Position numbers and translations under genes: made by a program. A stretch of DNA of 64,000 nt from Maribacter forsetii DSM 18668 (lineage in GTDB: Bacteria; Bacteroidota; Bacteroidia; Flavobacteriales; Flavobacteriaceae), in contig NZ_JQLH01000001.1 of the NCBI RefSeq assembly GCF_000744105.1, forward strand, positions 1,426,001 to 1,490,000. Direction: 5' to 3'. Of the stretch, positions 53,044-63,341 are shown in pieces. The stretch's first letter is position 1, and every line of letters begins with the position of its first letter. A model generated the notes under the pieces. That model did no database searches. It was not told the DNA's origin and saw only the letters and a program-made list of their open reading frames with translations.

Positions 53044-54915
53044 CTAACCTTCCATTAATGCAGAAAGCTCAAACCAACGTTCTGTTTTGGTTTCTATGGC
53101 ATCGGTAACTTCTTTAAGCTCAATGGATAGGTTCTTGATATCATCGCCACTTAAAGAGCTATCAGTGAATTTTTCTTGTAATACTACTTTAGATTTTTCC
53201 AATTTTTGAATCTCTCTTTCTAACTTCTTATACTCTTGCTGTTCTGCGTATGAGATTTTTGGCGAAGCATCCGGTTCTTTCCAATTGGTCTTTGTAGTTG
53301 TTTGCGTTTCTTTTTGCTCTCTCTTTTCTAAAATCTGACTGTCTTCATATGCTCTATAGTCAGAGTAGTTGCCAGGGAAATCTTCAACAACCGCATCACC
53401 TCTAAATACAAATAGGTGATCTACGATCTTATCCATAAAGTAACGGTCGTGAGAAACAACCATTAAACATCCTTGGAAATCCATTAAGAAGCTTTCCAAT
53501 ACATTCAATGTAACAATATCTAAATCGTTGGTAGGTTCATCTAATATTAAGAAATTAGGATTCTGTATCAATATGGTACATAGGTACAACCGTTTACGCT
53601 CACCACCACTTAGCTTATCAACAAAATCATACTGTTTTTTTCTGTCAAAAAGAAAACGCTCCAATAACTGCTGTGCAGAAATCTGTCTGCCTTTCATTAG
53701 CGGAATGTAATCTCCAAATTCGCGAATAACATCGATTACTTTCTGACCTTCTTTTATTTCAATACCTTTTTGAGTGTAATACCCAAATTTGATGGTTTCT
53801 CCCACAACTACTTTACCGCTGTCCGGTTGGTCGCGTCCGCTTAAAATATTTAAGAAGGTAGATTTACCGGTACCGTTCTTGCCGATGATACCAATACGTT
53901 CTCCTTTTTGAAATACATATTCAAACTTGTCAAGAATCGGTTTATTCGGAAAAGATTTTGAAATCTTGTGTAGTTCAAGAATTTTGCTTCCCATACGCTC
54001 CATGTTCAATTCTAACTGAACTTGGTGGTCTTTTCTACGTTGACTTGCTTTGTCTTTAATAACGGCAAAATCATCTATTCTAGATTTAGACTTAGTGGTA
54101 CGTGCTTTTGGTTGCCTGCGCATCCAATCTAATTCCTTCTTAAAGAGAAGCTCTGTTTTATGCTGCTCTACCGCCTCTTGCTCTATACGTGCTTCTTTCT
54201 TTTCTAAATAGTAACTGTAATTCCCTTTATATGGATATAGTTTTCCGTTTTCTAGTTCAATGATTTCATTACAAACACGTTCCAAAAAATAACGGTCATG
54301 TGTTACCATAAACAAGGTCATGTTTTCTTTCGCAAAGAACTCTTCTAACCATTCGATCATTTCTAAATCTAAATGGTTGGTAGGTTCATCTAAGACTAAA
54401 AGGTCTGGTTTGTTTATTAAGGCATTAGCCAATGCCAAACGCTTCTTTTGTCCACCAGATAGTTTGCCCACCTTGGCATTTAAATCATCTAACTTTAACT
54501 TATATAGAATCTGCTTATATTGGGTTTCAAAATCCCAAGCTTCAAAGCGGTCCATTGCTTCAAATGCTTTTTGGTAGGCATCTGCCTCTTCAATATTTAA
54601 AAGCGCTTTTTCATAGTTTTTAATAACTTGTAATACCTCGTTGTCAGATGCAAAAATAGTTTCTTCTACAGTTAGGTTTGGGTCCATAACCGGCTCTTGC
54701 GCCAAAAAGGAAACCCGTGTAGATTTACGGTAATTTACCTGACCGGAATCGGGAGTATCTGCACCCGATAGTATATTAAGAATCGATGTTTTTCCTGTAC
54801 CGTTTTTAGCGATCAAGGCAATTTTTTGGTCTTTGTTGATACCAAAAGATAGGTTGTCAAAAAGAACATGTTCGCCATAGGCTTTCGAAATATTTTCAAC
54901 GGTAAGTAGGTTCAT
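53044..54915 (-). CDS. uup: ABC-F ATPase, Uup-like
   Basis: Soluble two-domain ATPase that acts on the ribosome, 623 aa. ATPase 1: AKNGTGKTSILNIL, LSGGQKKRLALANALI, LLVLDEPTNHLDLEM. Linker of charged helices near 240-310 including DWMRRQPKARTTKSKSRIDD. ATPase 2: GKNGTGKSTFLNIL, LSGGERKRLYLCTILI, FLILDEPTNDLDIVT. The C-terminal coiled coil (YKKLEREIQKLEKSKVVLQE) is typical of Uup. No membrane domain; the DUF4105 gene is 16 nt upstream on the same strand. Confidence 0.9.
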   Translation of the reverse strand: MNLLTVENISKAYGEHVLFDNLSFGINKDQKIALIAKNGTGKTSILNILSGADTPDSGQVNYRKSTRVSFLAQEPVMDPNLTVEETIFASDNEVLQVIKNYEKALLNIEEADAYQKAFEAMDRFEAWDFETQYKQILYKLKLDDLNAKVGKLSGGQKKRLALANALINKPDLLVLDEPTNHLDLEMIEWLEEFFAKENMTLFMVTHDRYFLERVCNEIIELENGKLYPYKGNYSYYLEKKEARIEQEAVEQHKTELLFKKELDWMRRQPKARTTKSKSRIDDFAVIKDKASQRRKDHQVQLELNMERMGSKILELHKISKSFPNKPILDKFEYVFQKGERIGIIGKNGTGKSTFLNILSGRDQPDSGKVVVGETIKFGYYTQKGIEIKEGQKVIDVIREFGDYIPLMKGRQISAQQLLERFLFDRKKQYDFVDKLSGGERKRLYLCTILIQNPNFLILDEPTNDLDIVTLNVLESFLMDFQGCLMVVSHDRYFMDKIVDHLFVFRGDAVVEDFPGNYSDYRAYEDSQILEKREQKETQTTTKTNWKEPDASPKISYAEQQEYKKLEREIQKLEKSKVVLQEKFTDSSLSGDDIKNLSIELKEVTDAIETKTERWFELSALMEG

Positions 54916-54931
54916 GTAGGGTAACTTAATT

Positions 54932-56116
54932 TTATTTTTTACTTAGTTGTTTACTCTTAAAATAATAAATGAGGTAAACATAGCGAATAGCTAATGCTAG
55001 TAAAACGATGATTAATAATATGGAAAACACTTGAATTTTAAACATCCACAGCATACAAGTGATACCCAATAATATGGTTAAAAATATGATGTAAGTAATC
55101 ATCCATGATGGAATCTGTTTTTTGATTACTATAAATGCTATGATAATGTTTGGTGCAAATGCCCAAAGGGAATTGAAGTTGGCTTTGGTGGCTAAATGAT
55201 CTGTTGCAAACCACAGGAATAATATAAGTACACCTGCTAGTCCGGTTACAGTAAATAACCCGAAGTCTAACCATTTATTTCTGCGAAGATTTTTATAATC
55301 CGTATACGTAATGTAGCAGACCAAAAGCAATACTATGCTTAGCCAAAATAAAGGGGTTAAAAATAGGGGAGACCTATCTTCTTGTTCTGGTATGTCTAAT
55401 AATAGAGTTTCCTTTTTAACTATAGGTTTGCCATCTAAAGTGGTGTGCTTCATTTGCTCATACACATAAATAGGTAAGAACAAATGCTCGTAAGGCGATG
55501 CCTCTCTATCAATTACAGAGCCTAAAGCTAAATCAATACCAAAATTGGACCACGAATTCGGATTCAATTTTAGACGAATCAACTCCCTAAATGTTAATTG
55601 CTCTTCTAGGTGGTTATAATCGAATTTAAAGGTATTACCCAAAGTTTTTTCAAATACCAGAGGTATTCTAGTGGCACAATTATCGAACAAAAAGTCATAC
55701 TTATACTTCTTGTTCTCGGGCAGTAAGTTGTGCTCTAAAAAAGTGATAATATTATTGCGCTGTTCTAAATTGACATCTAGCTCTTGTTCCCTTATCCATC
55801 GTTTTTCTTGCTGGTAAGAGTACTCAAAATACTTGAACGGAATTCTAGAAATGGTGTATGATAGTTTACCACGTGTAAAGTTCAGATAGAAATTAGGATC
55901 TTCAAAATCGTAAGTTCCGTAACCGTAAACTTCGTCAATACCTAGAGTTGGGTCCTGTAGTCTTATAGCGCTATGCCCAAATTTGGCTGCTAAATCTTCA
56001 CCTGTACCAACGGTCAATAAGCTGATTTTTGATAATGGTGATAGTTGTGCATTTTGAGCAAGACTCAAAGATGCAGTAAAAAAGAGTACTAAAAGAAATG
56101 TGATTTTTCTGAACAT
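54932..56116 (-). CDS. DUF4105 membrane protein (possible lipoprotein N-acyltransferase type)
   Basis: 394 aa, signal peptide ending SLAQ. A periplasmic NlpC/P60-like DUF4105 domain spans about residues 30-250: LLTVGTGEDLAAKFGHSAIR (His), YDFEDPNFYLNFTRGKLSY, and KYDFLFDNCATRI (Cys). Five membrane helices fill the C-terminus. A Bacteroides DUF4105 protein has been reported as a lipoprotein N-acyltransferase (Lnb), to my recollection; the Cys-His pair fits such a thioester mechanism. The window encodes several lipoproteins that could be substrates. Confidence 0.75.
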   Translation of the reverse strand: MFRKITFLLVLFFTASLSLAQNAQLSPLSKISLLTVGTGEDLAAKFGHSAIRLQDPTLGIDEVYGYGTYDFEDPNFYLNFTRGKLSYTISRIPFKYFEYSYQQEKRWIREQELDVNLEQRNNIITFLEHNLLPENKKYKYDFLFDNCATRIPLVFEKTLGNTFKFDYNHLEEQLTFRELIRLKLNPNSWSNFGIDLALGSVIDREASPYEHLFLPIYVYEQMKHTTLDGKPIVKKETLLLDIPEQEDRSPLFLTPLFWLSIVLLLVCYITYTDYKNLRRNKWLDFGLFTVTGLAGVLILFLWFATDHLATKANFNSLWAFAPNIIIAFIVIKKQIPSWMITYIIFLTILLGITCMLWMFKIQVFSILLIIVLLALAIRYVYLIYYFKSKQLSKK

Positions 56117-56388
56117 ATTTTTACTAGTTCATAGCAACTGCAAAGATGCAAATAATAACAGACTTGAAGTAGGTTGGATTTTTTAAATTTCTCTCAATTA
56201 ACTTTTTAAAGATTGAATGGTTTAGAAATAAGTATTTAGCTGAAATGGTGATAGTAGATTAGGCAATATTATTTCGGTTCTGATTGTCAATTTTATTTAT
56301 TGCTTTGATTTTATATTTTTTATGCGCTACAAGTGTAACAATTACCAAAGAGAAGCATCTTTAAGATAATTCATCAATCAATCATCTT

Positions 56389-57879
56389 ATGCAGAAGCTG
56401 TCTTTTCTATCTTTTTTTATTTTTTATGTGTTATTTACTTTGCAAGTCCAAGGGCAAACTAAACATAAAAGCCAAATTGATTCTTTGTTAGAGGTTTGTT
56501 ATCAGCGTGGTATTTTCAATGGTAACGCTTTAATCTTAAACCAAGGGCAATATATTTATAGTGGAAGTAAAGGCTTTACAGATGGAAGTAAAACTCATGA
56601 GCTTAACAAAAAATCAGTTTTTGATATTGGATCAATTTCTAAGGAGTTCAATGCTGTTGCCATTATGATGTTAAAGGAAAAGGGCTTATTAACTTTAGAT
56701 GATAAAATTTCGAAATATGAATTGGGATTTCCTGATTGGTCAAATAATGTTACTATTAAAAACCTTTTACAATATACTAGTGGTTTACCTTTAATTGACT
56801 GGGAAAATACACATGGGGATAATGATATTTATCAAAATTTAAAATATCTAAAAGTTTTAGAGTTTGAGCCGGGAAAAGGGTATCTCTATAGTAATAATAA
56901 CATATTTGTTCAACGGCTCATTATTGAAAAGGTTGTTGGTAAATCTTTTAACGAATTTTTACTTGAAGATATTCTAGAGCCTTTAAATATGAATAATTCC
57001 GTTATTGACCATCAATATGCTAACTCTAATTTTGTAAGAGGGTTTAATAGTAATGAAGTTAATGATCACGAATTGGAATTGAAAATGTCTGGTTGGGTAT
57101 GCCCGTCAATTGGCGATTTGGAAATTTGGACCACAAAACTAATGTCTAATAAAATTATTTCTAAAGAGTCATTATACTCGCTTTTTGAAGCTTATTCAGA
57201 TGAAAGTCAATCTGCTTTAGGTAATGGTAAATTTAAAAATGGAGAGTTGATTAGTTACGAACATCATGGCTCATCAATGAATTATGAGTCTATTGTACAT
57301 TTCAATTTAACGGATAATTCTTCGATAATTTTAATGACAAATAGTAAGAGTTTAAAAATTGGAGAAATTCGAGAGGCGATTACTCAAATTTTAAATGATA
57401 AAGACTTTTATATACCACAAAAATCTGTGTATTTAACTATACGAGAAAAAACTTATAATGATGTGGACAAAGGGATTGCTTATTATAATAGTTTAAAGGA
57501 GTCGGATTTTAGTACTTATAACTTTTCAGATAAATGGGAGCTTGCACGTTTGTCATACAAGTTATTTGAAATGGATAAAAATAAAGATGCACATAAAATC
57601 TTAAAATTGCTAGTTTCGGAATTGCCGTCTGAATCAGAAGAAGCATTACAATTTTTAGGGTCAAGAATGTTAAATGAGAACCAAGTAGGTAAAGCCATTT
57701 CTATATGTGAATTGATGGTATCTAAATTCCCTTCTGATAAATCTTATAGTGGCTTAGGTGATGCATTTTTTAAAAATAAGGAAATAAAAGAAGCTCTTAA
57801 TAATTATAATAAATCCTTGGAAATCAATCCGGACAATGAAAATTCTAAAAAAATGATTTCGAAAATAGAAAAAATGTAG
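56389..57879 (+). CDS. Secreted beta-lactamase-family serine hydrolase with TPR tail
   Basis: 496 aa with signal peptide ending QVQGQ. The serine-hydrolase domain has GSISKEFNA (catalytic Ser82 and Lys85), YLYSNNNIF (YSN, Tyr base) and a late HHGSS replacing the KTG triad. Residues about 380-496 are helical repeats (GLGDAFFKNKEIKEALNNYN, SLEINPDN) of TPR type. Likely a D-aminopeptidase- or esterase-like enzyme, substrate unknown. Stands alone between DUF4105 (divergent) and pyc. Confidence 0.85.
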   Translation: MQKLSFLSFFIFYVLFTLQVQGQTKHKSQIDSLLEVCYQRGIFNGNALILNQGQYIYSGSKGFTDGSKTHELNKKSVFDIGSISKEFNAVAIMMLKEKGLLTLDDKISKYELGFPDWSNNVTIKNLLQYTSGLPLIDWENTHGDNDIYQNLKYLKVLEFEPGKGYLYSNNNIFVQRLIIEKVVGKSFNEFLLEDILEPLNMNNSVIDHQYANSNFVRGFNSNEVNDHELELKMSGWVCPSIGDLEIWTTKLMSNKIISKESLYSLFEAYSDESQSALGNGKFKNGELISYEHHGSSMNYESIVHFNLTDNSSIILMTNSKSLKIGEIREAITQILNDKDFYIPQKSVYLTIREKTYNDVDKGIAYYNSLKESDFSTYNFSDKWELARLSYKLFEMDKNKDAHKILKLLVSELPSESEEALQFLGSRMLNENQVGKAISICELMVSKFPSDKSYSGLGDAFFKNKEIKEALNNYNKSLEINPDNENSKKMISKIEKM

Positions 57880-57927
57880 CTTTTTTAATTACTTGTTATT
57901 AAGCAAACAAGTAAACGTTAAAACAAA

Positions 57928-57950
57928 AGCCACCTAAAATAGGTGGCTTA
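57928..57950. terminator. Bidirectional terminator
   Basis: AAGCCACCTA/TAGGTGGCTT stem with AAA loop, between the convergent serine hydrolase and pyc genes; A- and T-rich flanks on both sides. Confidence 0.8.
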
Positions 57951-57981
57951 AAAAATATGTGCTAAAAAAGTACTACTGAAC

Positions 57982-60900
57982 TTATGAAATGGTTACCACC
58001 AAATCATCTTGCTTTACCATACTACCTTCTTTTAAACTAATTGATGCTACTTTACCAGATTTAAATGCGGTAACCGTAGTTTCCATTTTCATGGCTTCAA
58101 TAACGAATAAAGGATCGTTCTCTTTTACTTCTTGGCCTTTCTTGACCAAAACTTTATATAGAGACCCTTGTAATGGCGCTCCAATCTGATCATCATTTGC
58201 TGGGTCTATTTTTTCGTTTTCTTCAATTTTTAGATTTAAGGAAGTATCTAAAACATCAACGAATCTATTTTCCCCGTTTACCTGAAAGAATACGGTTCTC
58301 ATACCTAACTCATTCGGTATACCTACAGAAAGTAATCTTACGATTACAGTCTTACCTGGTTCTAATTCTATTAAGGTTTCTTCACGAAGTTTCATGCCAT
58401 AGAAGAAATGCTTTGTTTGTACCAATGCTAGGTTACCGTATAGTTTATAATTTTCATGTGCTTTTTCAAACACTTTTGGGTATAGGGTATACGAAAGAAA
58501 ATCTTCCATTTCTATAGCACGTGTAAATCCTTTTTGAAACTTCTTTTTAAAGGCTTTGAATTCCTTATCGAAATCTGTTGGTGCTAGATGAGCATTCGGT
58601 CTATTTGTATAAGGCTTCTTGTTTTTAAGAATGATTTTTTGAAGCTTTTTAGGAAATCCGCCAACGGGCTGACCTAAATCTCCCATAAAGAAACTAATAA
58701 CAGAATCTGGGAACGATATTTCCTCACCACGTGTCATGACGTCTTCTGTAGTAAGTTCGTTCGTAACCAAAAATATGGCCATATCGCCAACAACTTTTGA
58801 ACTTGGAGTTACCTTGATCAGGTTTCCAAAAAGTTTATTTACATCGGCATACATTTTCTTTACTTCATCAAATCTATCGCCAAGACCTAATGCTGTTGCT
58901 TGCGGGCGTAAGTTTGAATACTGTCCGCCAGGTATTTCATGACCATAGACTTCTGCAGTACCAGATTTTAATCCGGATTCAAAAGGATAATATAACTCTC
59001 TTGTATCTTCCCAGTAGTTAGAAAACTGATTCAGCTTCGGCATATCAAACTCATGTGCCCTTGGCTGACCCTTCATCATTTCAACTACCGAATTAAAGTT
59101 GGGCTGAGATGTTAAGCCGGATAATCCGCCCAATGCAACATCAACAACATCAACACCTGCTTCAATTGCTTTTAAGTAGGTAGTTGTTTGTAGTGAAGAA
59201 GTATCATGTGTATGTAAATGAATAGGTAGCTTAACCGTGTCTTTTAACGCGGTTACCAATTCCGTAGCAGCATACGGCTTTAAAAGTCCCGCCATATCTT
59301 TTATAGCAATCATATGCGCACCGGCATTTTCTAGGTCTTTTGCAAGTTGCGTATAATATTTTAAGTTGTATTTGGTTTCGTTTACATTAAGAATATCTCC
59401 TGTATAACTCAACGCTGCTTCGGCAATACCGCCAGTTTTGTTTCGTACGTAGTTAATACTAGGTTCCATAGCTTTCACCCAATTGAGCGAATCAAAAATC
59501 CTGAATATATCTACGCCGTTTTCCCAAGATTTCTCAACGAATTTTTCAATCAAATTATCTGGGTATGCCTTGTAACCAACTCCGTTTGAGCCTCTAAGAA
59601 GCATTTGAAATAATATATTAGGTACAGCTTTGCGTAGTTCACGTAGCCTAGTCCACGGACTCTCATGTAAGAATCGCATACTCACATCAAAAGTTGCACC
59701 GCCCCAAACTTCCATACTAAATGTGTTTGGGTGATTTTTGGCATAACTCTCCGCTACGCGCAACATATCATACGTGCGCATTCTTGTTGCCAATAAAGAT
59801 TGATGGGCATCGCGCATGGTGGTGTCCGTATAATGAATCTTCTTTTCATCCATTAACCAAGCACAAAATTTCTCCGGACCCATTTCGGTCAGCATATCTT
59901 TTGTTCCCTTCGGATGAGCTTCTAACGGATTGAATTTTGGAACCTTCGCGTTTCTAAAAACTTTGTTTTCGTCTATATATTTAACATCAGAATTACCATT
60001 GACAATTACCTCTGCCAAAAAGTTCACCACCTTAGAGGTTCTATCTTGAGAAAGTTTTATATCAAATAGGGCAGGGGTGTTCTGTATAAAGTTTACCGTA
60101 ACCTTGCCATCCTTAAAAGTAGGATGCTGAATTACGTTCTGTAAGAAATGAATATTGGTTTCAACACCTCTAATTCTAAACTCTTTTAATGCACGTACCA
60201 TTTTACGTGTAGCGCCATCTAGTGTTCTACCGTGCGAGGAAACTTTTACCAACATGGAATCAAAAAACGGACTCACCTGATAGCCTTGGTAAATACTACC
60301 TGCATCTAAACGAATACCCATACCAGAGGCACTTCTATACGTAGTCACTGTGCCGTAATCCGGGGTAAAATTATTAACCGGGTCTTCAGTAGTTAATCTA
60401 CATTGAAGGGCAAAGCCATACGTAGCAATGGTCTCTTGACCATATATTTTTATTTGCTGGCTATCTAATTTGTAATTACCGGCAACGAATATCTGTGTTT
60501 TTACCAAATCAATACCGGTAACCATTTCTGTAACCGTATGTTCAACTTGTATTCTTGGGTTTACTTCGATAAAATATATGTTGTCATCAGGATCTACTAA
60601 AAACTCTACCGTTCCAATATTGTTATAGTTGACCTCTTTGGCAATGTCAACGGCATATTTGTAAAGATTCTGTTTTACTTCTTCACTGACATTATGCGAA
60701 GGTGCAATTTCTACTACTTTTTGATGACGACGTTGAACAGAACAGTCACGTTCATGCAAGTGGCGAATATTACCGTGGTTATCGGCTACGATCTGTACTT
60801 CTATATGTTTAGGGTCTTCTACATATTTTTCAAGAAACATGGTGTCATCGCCAAAAGCGTTTAATGCTTCGTTACGGGCAGAATCAAAATTCATTTCTAG

Positions 60901-61434
60901 ATCTTCATCTTTTCTAATGATTCGCATACCACGGCCACCACCACCAGAGGCGGCTTTTAGCATTATCGGGTATCCTATGGTTGCGGCTTCAGCCAATGCG
61001 ACTTTTAAAGATGTCAGTTTCTTTTTATTGCTTTCAATAATGGGAACATTACATTTTACAGCAACTTTTTTGGCGGTAATTTTATCCCCAAGAGCATCCA
61101 TCACTTTTGGATCTGGACCAATGAAAATAATACCGTTAGCGGCACATTGTCTTGCAAATTCAGAGTTTTCAGATAAGAAGCCGTATCCTGGGTGAATGGC
61201 GTCTACATTTTTAGCCTTTGCCAAAGCTATAATCTGCGGAATGTCCAAATAAGGTTTTAATGGCTGATTGTCTTCACCTATTTGGTAAGATTCATCGGCT
61301 TTGTTCCGGTGTTGAGAATAGCGGTCTTCATAAGTATAAATGGCAACTGTTTTAATGTTTAGCTCTGTACAGGCACGTAATACACGAATTGCAATTTCAC
61401 TTCTGTTGGCTACTAAAACCTTTTTAATCTTCAT
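57982..61434 (-). CDS. pyc: Pyruvate carboxylase
   Basis: Biotin enzyme making oxaloacetate from pyruvate and bicarbonate, 1150 aa single chain. Biotin carboxylase domain: ANRSEIAIRVLRA, HPGYGFLSEN, KAASGGGGRGMRI, ERDCSVQRRHQKVVE, EVNPRIQVEHTVTE. Carboxyltransferase domain from about 535: DTTMRDAHQSLLATRMRT (metal site), AIKDMAGLLKP, LHTHDTSS. Biotinyl domain at the C-terminus: VIEAMKMETTV with the biotin Lys. Full length and intact. Replenishes the TCA cycle. Confidence 0.97.
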   Translation of the reverse strand: MKIKKVLVANRSEIAIRVLRACTELNIKTVAIYTYEDRYSQHRNKADESYQIGEDNQPLKPYLDIPQIIALAKAKNVDAIHPGYGFLSENSEFARQCAANGIIFIGPDPKVMDALGDKITAKKVAVKCNVPIIESNKKKLTSLKVALAEAATIGYPIMLKAASGGGGRGMRIIRKDEDLEMNFDSARNEALNAFGDDTMFLEKYVEDPKHIEVQIVADNHGNIRHLHERDCSVQRRHQKVVEIAPSHNVSEEVKQNLYKYAVDIAKEVNYNNIGTVEFLVDPDDNIYFIEVNPRIQVEHTVTEMVTGIDLVKTQIFVAGNYKLDSQQIKIYGQETIATYGFALQCRLTTEDPVNNFTPDYGTVTTYRSASGMGIRLDAGSIYQGYQVSPFFDSMLVKVSSHGRTLDGATRKMVRALKEFRIRGVETNIHFLQNVIQHPTFKDGKVTVNFIQNTPALFDIKLSQDRTSKVVNFLAEVIVNGNSDVKYIDENKVFRNAKVPKFNPLEAHPKGTKDMLTEMGPEKFCAWLMDEKKIHYTDTTMRDAHQSLLATRMRTYDMLRVAESYAKNHPNTFSMEVWGGATFDVSMRFLHESPWTRLRELRKAVPNILFQMLLRGSNGVGYKAYPDNLIEKFVEKSWENGVDIFRIFDSLNWVKAMEPSINYVRNKTGGIAEAALSYTGDILNVNETKYNLKYYTQLAKDLENAGAHMIAIKDMAGLLKPYAATELVTALKDTVKLPIHLHTHDTSSLQTTTYLKAIEAGVDVVDVALGGLSGLTSQPNFNSVVEMMKGQPRAHEFDMPKLNQFSNYWEDTRELYYPFESGLKSGTAEVYGHEIPGGQYSNLRPQATALGLGDRFDEVKKMYADVNKLFGNLIKVTPSSKVVGDMAIFLVTNELTTEDVMTRGEEISFPDSVISFFMGDLGQPVGGFPKKLQKIILKNKKPYTNRPNAHLAPTDFDKEFKAFKKKFQKGFTRAIEMEDFLSYTLYPKVFEKAHENYKLYGNLALVQTKHFFYGMKLREETLIELEPGKTVIVRLLSVGIPNELGMRTVFFQVNGENRFVDVLDTSLNLKIEENEKIDPANDDQIGAPLQGSLYKVLVKKGQEVKENDPLFVIEAMKMETTVTAFKSGKVASISLKEGSMVKQDDLVVTIS

Positions 61435-61827
61435 TTTTTGGCAATGTATTTAATGGTTAGTATTTATAAATATTTGTTATAAAACTTCAATTTTCTTCTG
61501 AAATTGTTACAAAGGCTATAATTTAATTCTAAAATATCAACTAAACAATACTATGCATGCATAATATTTTTCATTTAAGAACTAATTTGTGATATGACCC
61601 TTTAAAAGGTAGTTTATATTTTAATACCATGTGCTTAAGTGATTGTAAATTTGATTGTTGTACTTCCCTAATTTCAATGAGTAACTTCTAAAGCGTTACA
61701 GAATATCAATGGTCTAAGAGCTTTTTAGCTCAGAATACCAATACCACCATATAATTATATTAATTTAGAGCAATAATTGAGATAAGGTTTTCTGCCTTTT
61801 TGAGATTGTGATTATAGACCGACGATT
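61435..61827. other. Gene-free 393 bp between pyc and pssA
   Basis: Divergent AT-rich space. It contains a 12-bp perfect palindrome TATGCATGCATA (61552-61563) but no gene, repeat array or clear promoter box was found. Confidence 0.4.
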
Positions 61828-62565
61828 ATGAAAAAACATATACCCAATTTTATTACTCTTTTGAACGTGTTCTGTGGCTGTGTGGCTACTATGTTCGCTG
61901 TCATGAATAAATTAGAACTTGCAGCTATATTTGTTGCACTAGGTATTTTCTTTGATTTTTTTGACGGATTGGCTGCGCGTGTTTTAGATGTAAAAAGTGA
62001 ACTGGGTTTACAGTTAGATTCTCTGGCGGATATGATTACGAGCGGACTTGTGCCTGGTGTTGTCATGTTTCAATTATTGGCAATGTCTCAAACGAGTGAA
62101 TGGGGAGATGGTGCTCACTTATTTATGGAGGCTGGTAAATTTCAATACATTCATTTGATCCCGTTTTTTGGATTTATAGTGACAATGGCTTCTGGATACC
62201 GATTAGCGAAATTTAATATCGATGAAAATCAGACGTCTTCTTTTATAGGTCTGCCAACTCCTGCAAATGCACTTTTAATTTTGTCACTACCATTAATCCT
62301 TCTGTATCAAAACAATGATTTTTTAAATAGTCTTATTCTTAATCAATGGTTCTTAATCATCTTAACTTTGGTAAGTGCCTATCTGTTAAATGCTAATTTG
62401 CCGCTTTTTGCTTTAAAATTCAAGAATACTAGCTTTAAGGATAATGCTATGCGTTATATCTTTTTGATAATTAGTTTAGTGCTTATCGTTACCATGAAGT
62501 TCATGGCAATTCCTTTAATTATTCTATTTTACGTAGTAAGTTCTGCTATACAAGAGAGACTTTAA
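61828..62565 (+). CDS. pssA: CDP-diacylglycerol-serine O-phosphatidyltransferase
   Basis: Makes phosphatidylserine, precursor of phosphatidylethanolamine, in the inner membrane. DFFDGLAARVLDVKSELGLQ with LDSLADM gives the CDP-alcohol phosphotransferase signature (DGxxAR, G, DxxxD). Eight or so membrane helices, 245 aa, of the Bacillus-type membrane-bound class. Followed 27 nt later by the DinB gene. Confidence 0.92.
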   Translation: MKKHIPNFITLLNVFCGCVATMFAVMNKLELAAIFVALGIFFDFFDGLAARVLDVKSELGLQLDSLADMITSGLVPGVVMFQLLAMSQTSEWGDGAHLFMEAGKFQYIHLIPFFGFIVTMASGYRLAKFNIDENQTSSFIGLPTPANALLILSLPLILLYQNNDFLNSLILNQWFLIILTLVSAYLLNANLPLFALKFKNTSFKDNAMRYIFLIISLVLIVTMKFMAIPLIILFYVVSSAIQERL

Positions 62566-62592
62566 AAATAGAATTATTTAGGAAGATTGATT

Positions 62593-63105
62593 ATGGAAAA
62601 TGAAGAATATGAATTTTGGTTAAGTGGACCTATTCAGGACGTGCCAGATTTGTTGCAACCAGCCGCACATGCTTTATTGCAATCTGAAAGAGAGCTTAAA
62701 AAGTATACTCAAGATTTCCCAAAAGAATTACTTTGGGCTAAAGCTGCAGGTAGAGCTTCTGTTGGTTTTCATATGAATCATATTACAGGTGTTTTGGACA
62801 GAATGTTAACGTATGCCAAAGGTGAATCGTTATCAGAGGAGCAGTTTCAATTTCTAAAAGCTGAGGGTTCTTTTAATCTAACTACTGAAGTAGCCGATTT
62901 GCAAGAGCAGTTTTCAACAAAGGTTGCGGAAGCTTTAGCATATTTTAAAACGTTACCAGAAACTTCATTTACCGAAAAAAGAACGGTGGGTAGAAAGAAA
63001 TTACCATCTACCGTAATCGGTCTCTTGTTTCACGCTGCGGAGCATAGCCAAAGACATATTGGTCAGTTATTGGTAACCGTTAGCGTACTCCAATCAAAGC
63101 TTTGA
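62593..63105 (+). CDS. DinB-family protein
   Basis: Four-helix-bundle DinB/YfiT-like metal-binding protein, 170 aa. The three His positions are GFHMNHITGVLDRM (about 59-63) and HAAEHSQRHIGQLL near the C-terminus (HxxxHxxxH spacing). Possible thiol-transferase; substrate unknown. Start at ATG 62593, preferred over a TTG at 62587. Confidence 0.85.
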   Translation: MENEEYEFWLSGPIQDVPDLLQPAAHALLQSERELKKYTQDFPKELLWAKAAGRASVGFHMNHITGVLDRMLTYAKGESLSEEQFQFLKAEGSFNLTTEVADLQEQFSTKVAEALAYFKTLPETSFTEKRTVGRKKLPSTVIGLLFHAAEHSQRHIGQLLVTVSVLQSKL

Positions 63106-63142
63106 TGATTTTTTTTACCAAATGAGTGTAAAAAGTAATAAT

Positions 63143-63269
63143 GTCAGTTCGAGTGCTTCATTTTACAATATTTTCATTGAAAATAGAGTGTGTCGAGAAC
63201 CTTTCTGTCTAAAAGGTTCTCGATTCAATTTATGTTCCTAAAAAGGGAATAAAATCACTGGAACTGACA
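63143..63269. repeat. Nested inverted-repeat element (REP/MITE-like)
   Basis: Outer arms TGTCAGTTCGAGTG (63143-63156) and CACTGGAACTGACA (63256-63269) are inverted with 13 of 14 matches. Inside lies the hairpin TCGAGAACCTTT/AAAGGTTCTCGA (63193-63223), which may also terminate the pssA-DinB unit. 127 bp, no coding potential. Confidence 0.6.
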
Positions 63270-63341
63270 GTAAAATTAGGTACTCAACAAATTTGGCAAT
63301 AGCTATTTTATCATTTATTTTAATTAGAATAACTTAACAAC

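Noticed and set aside
61552..61563. 12-bp palindrome TATGCATGCATA as an operator
   Set aside because: Short, AT-rich and far (265 nt) from pssA and 118 nt from pyc; chance occurrence is plausible.
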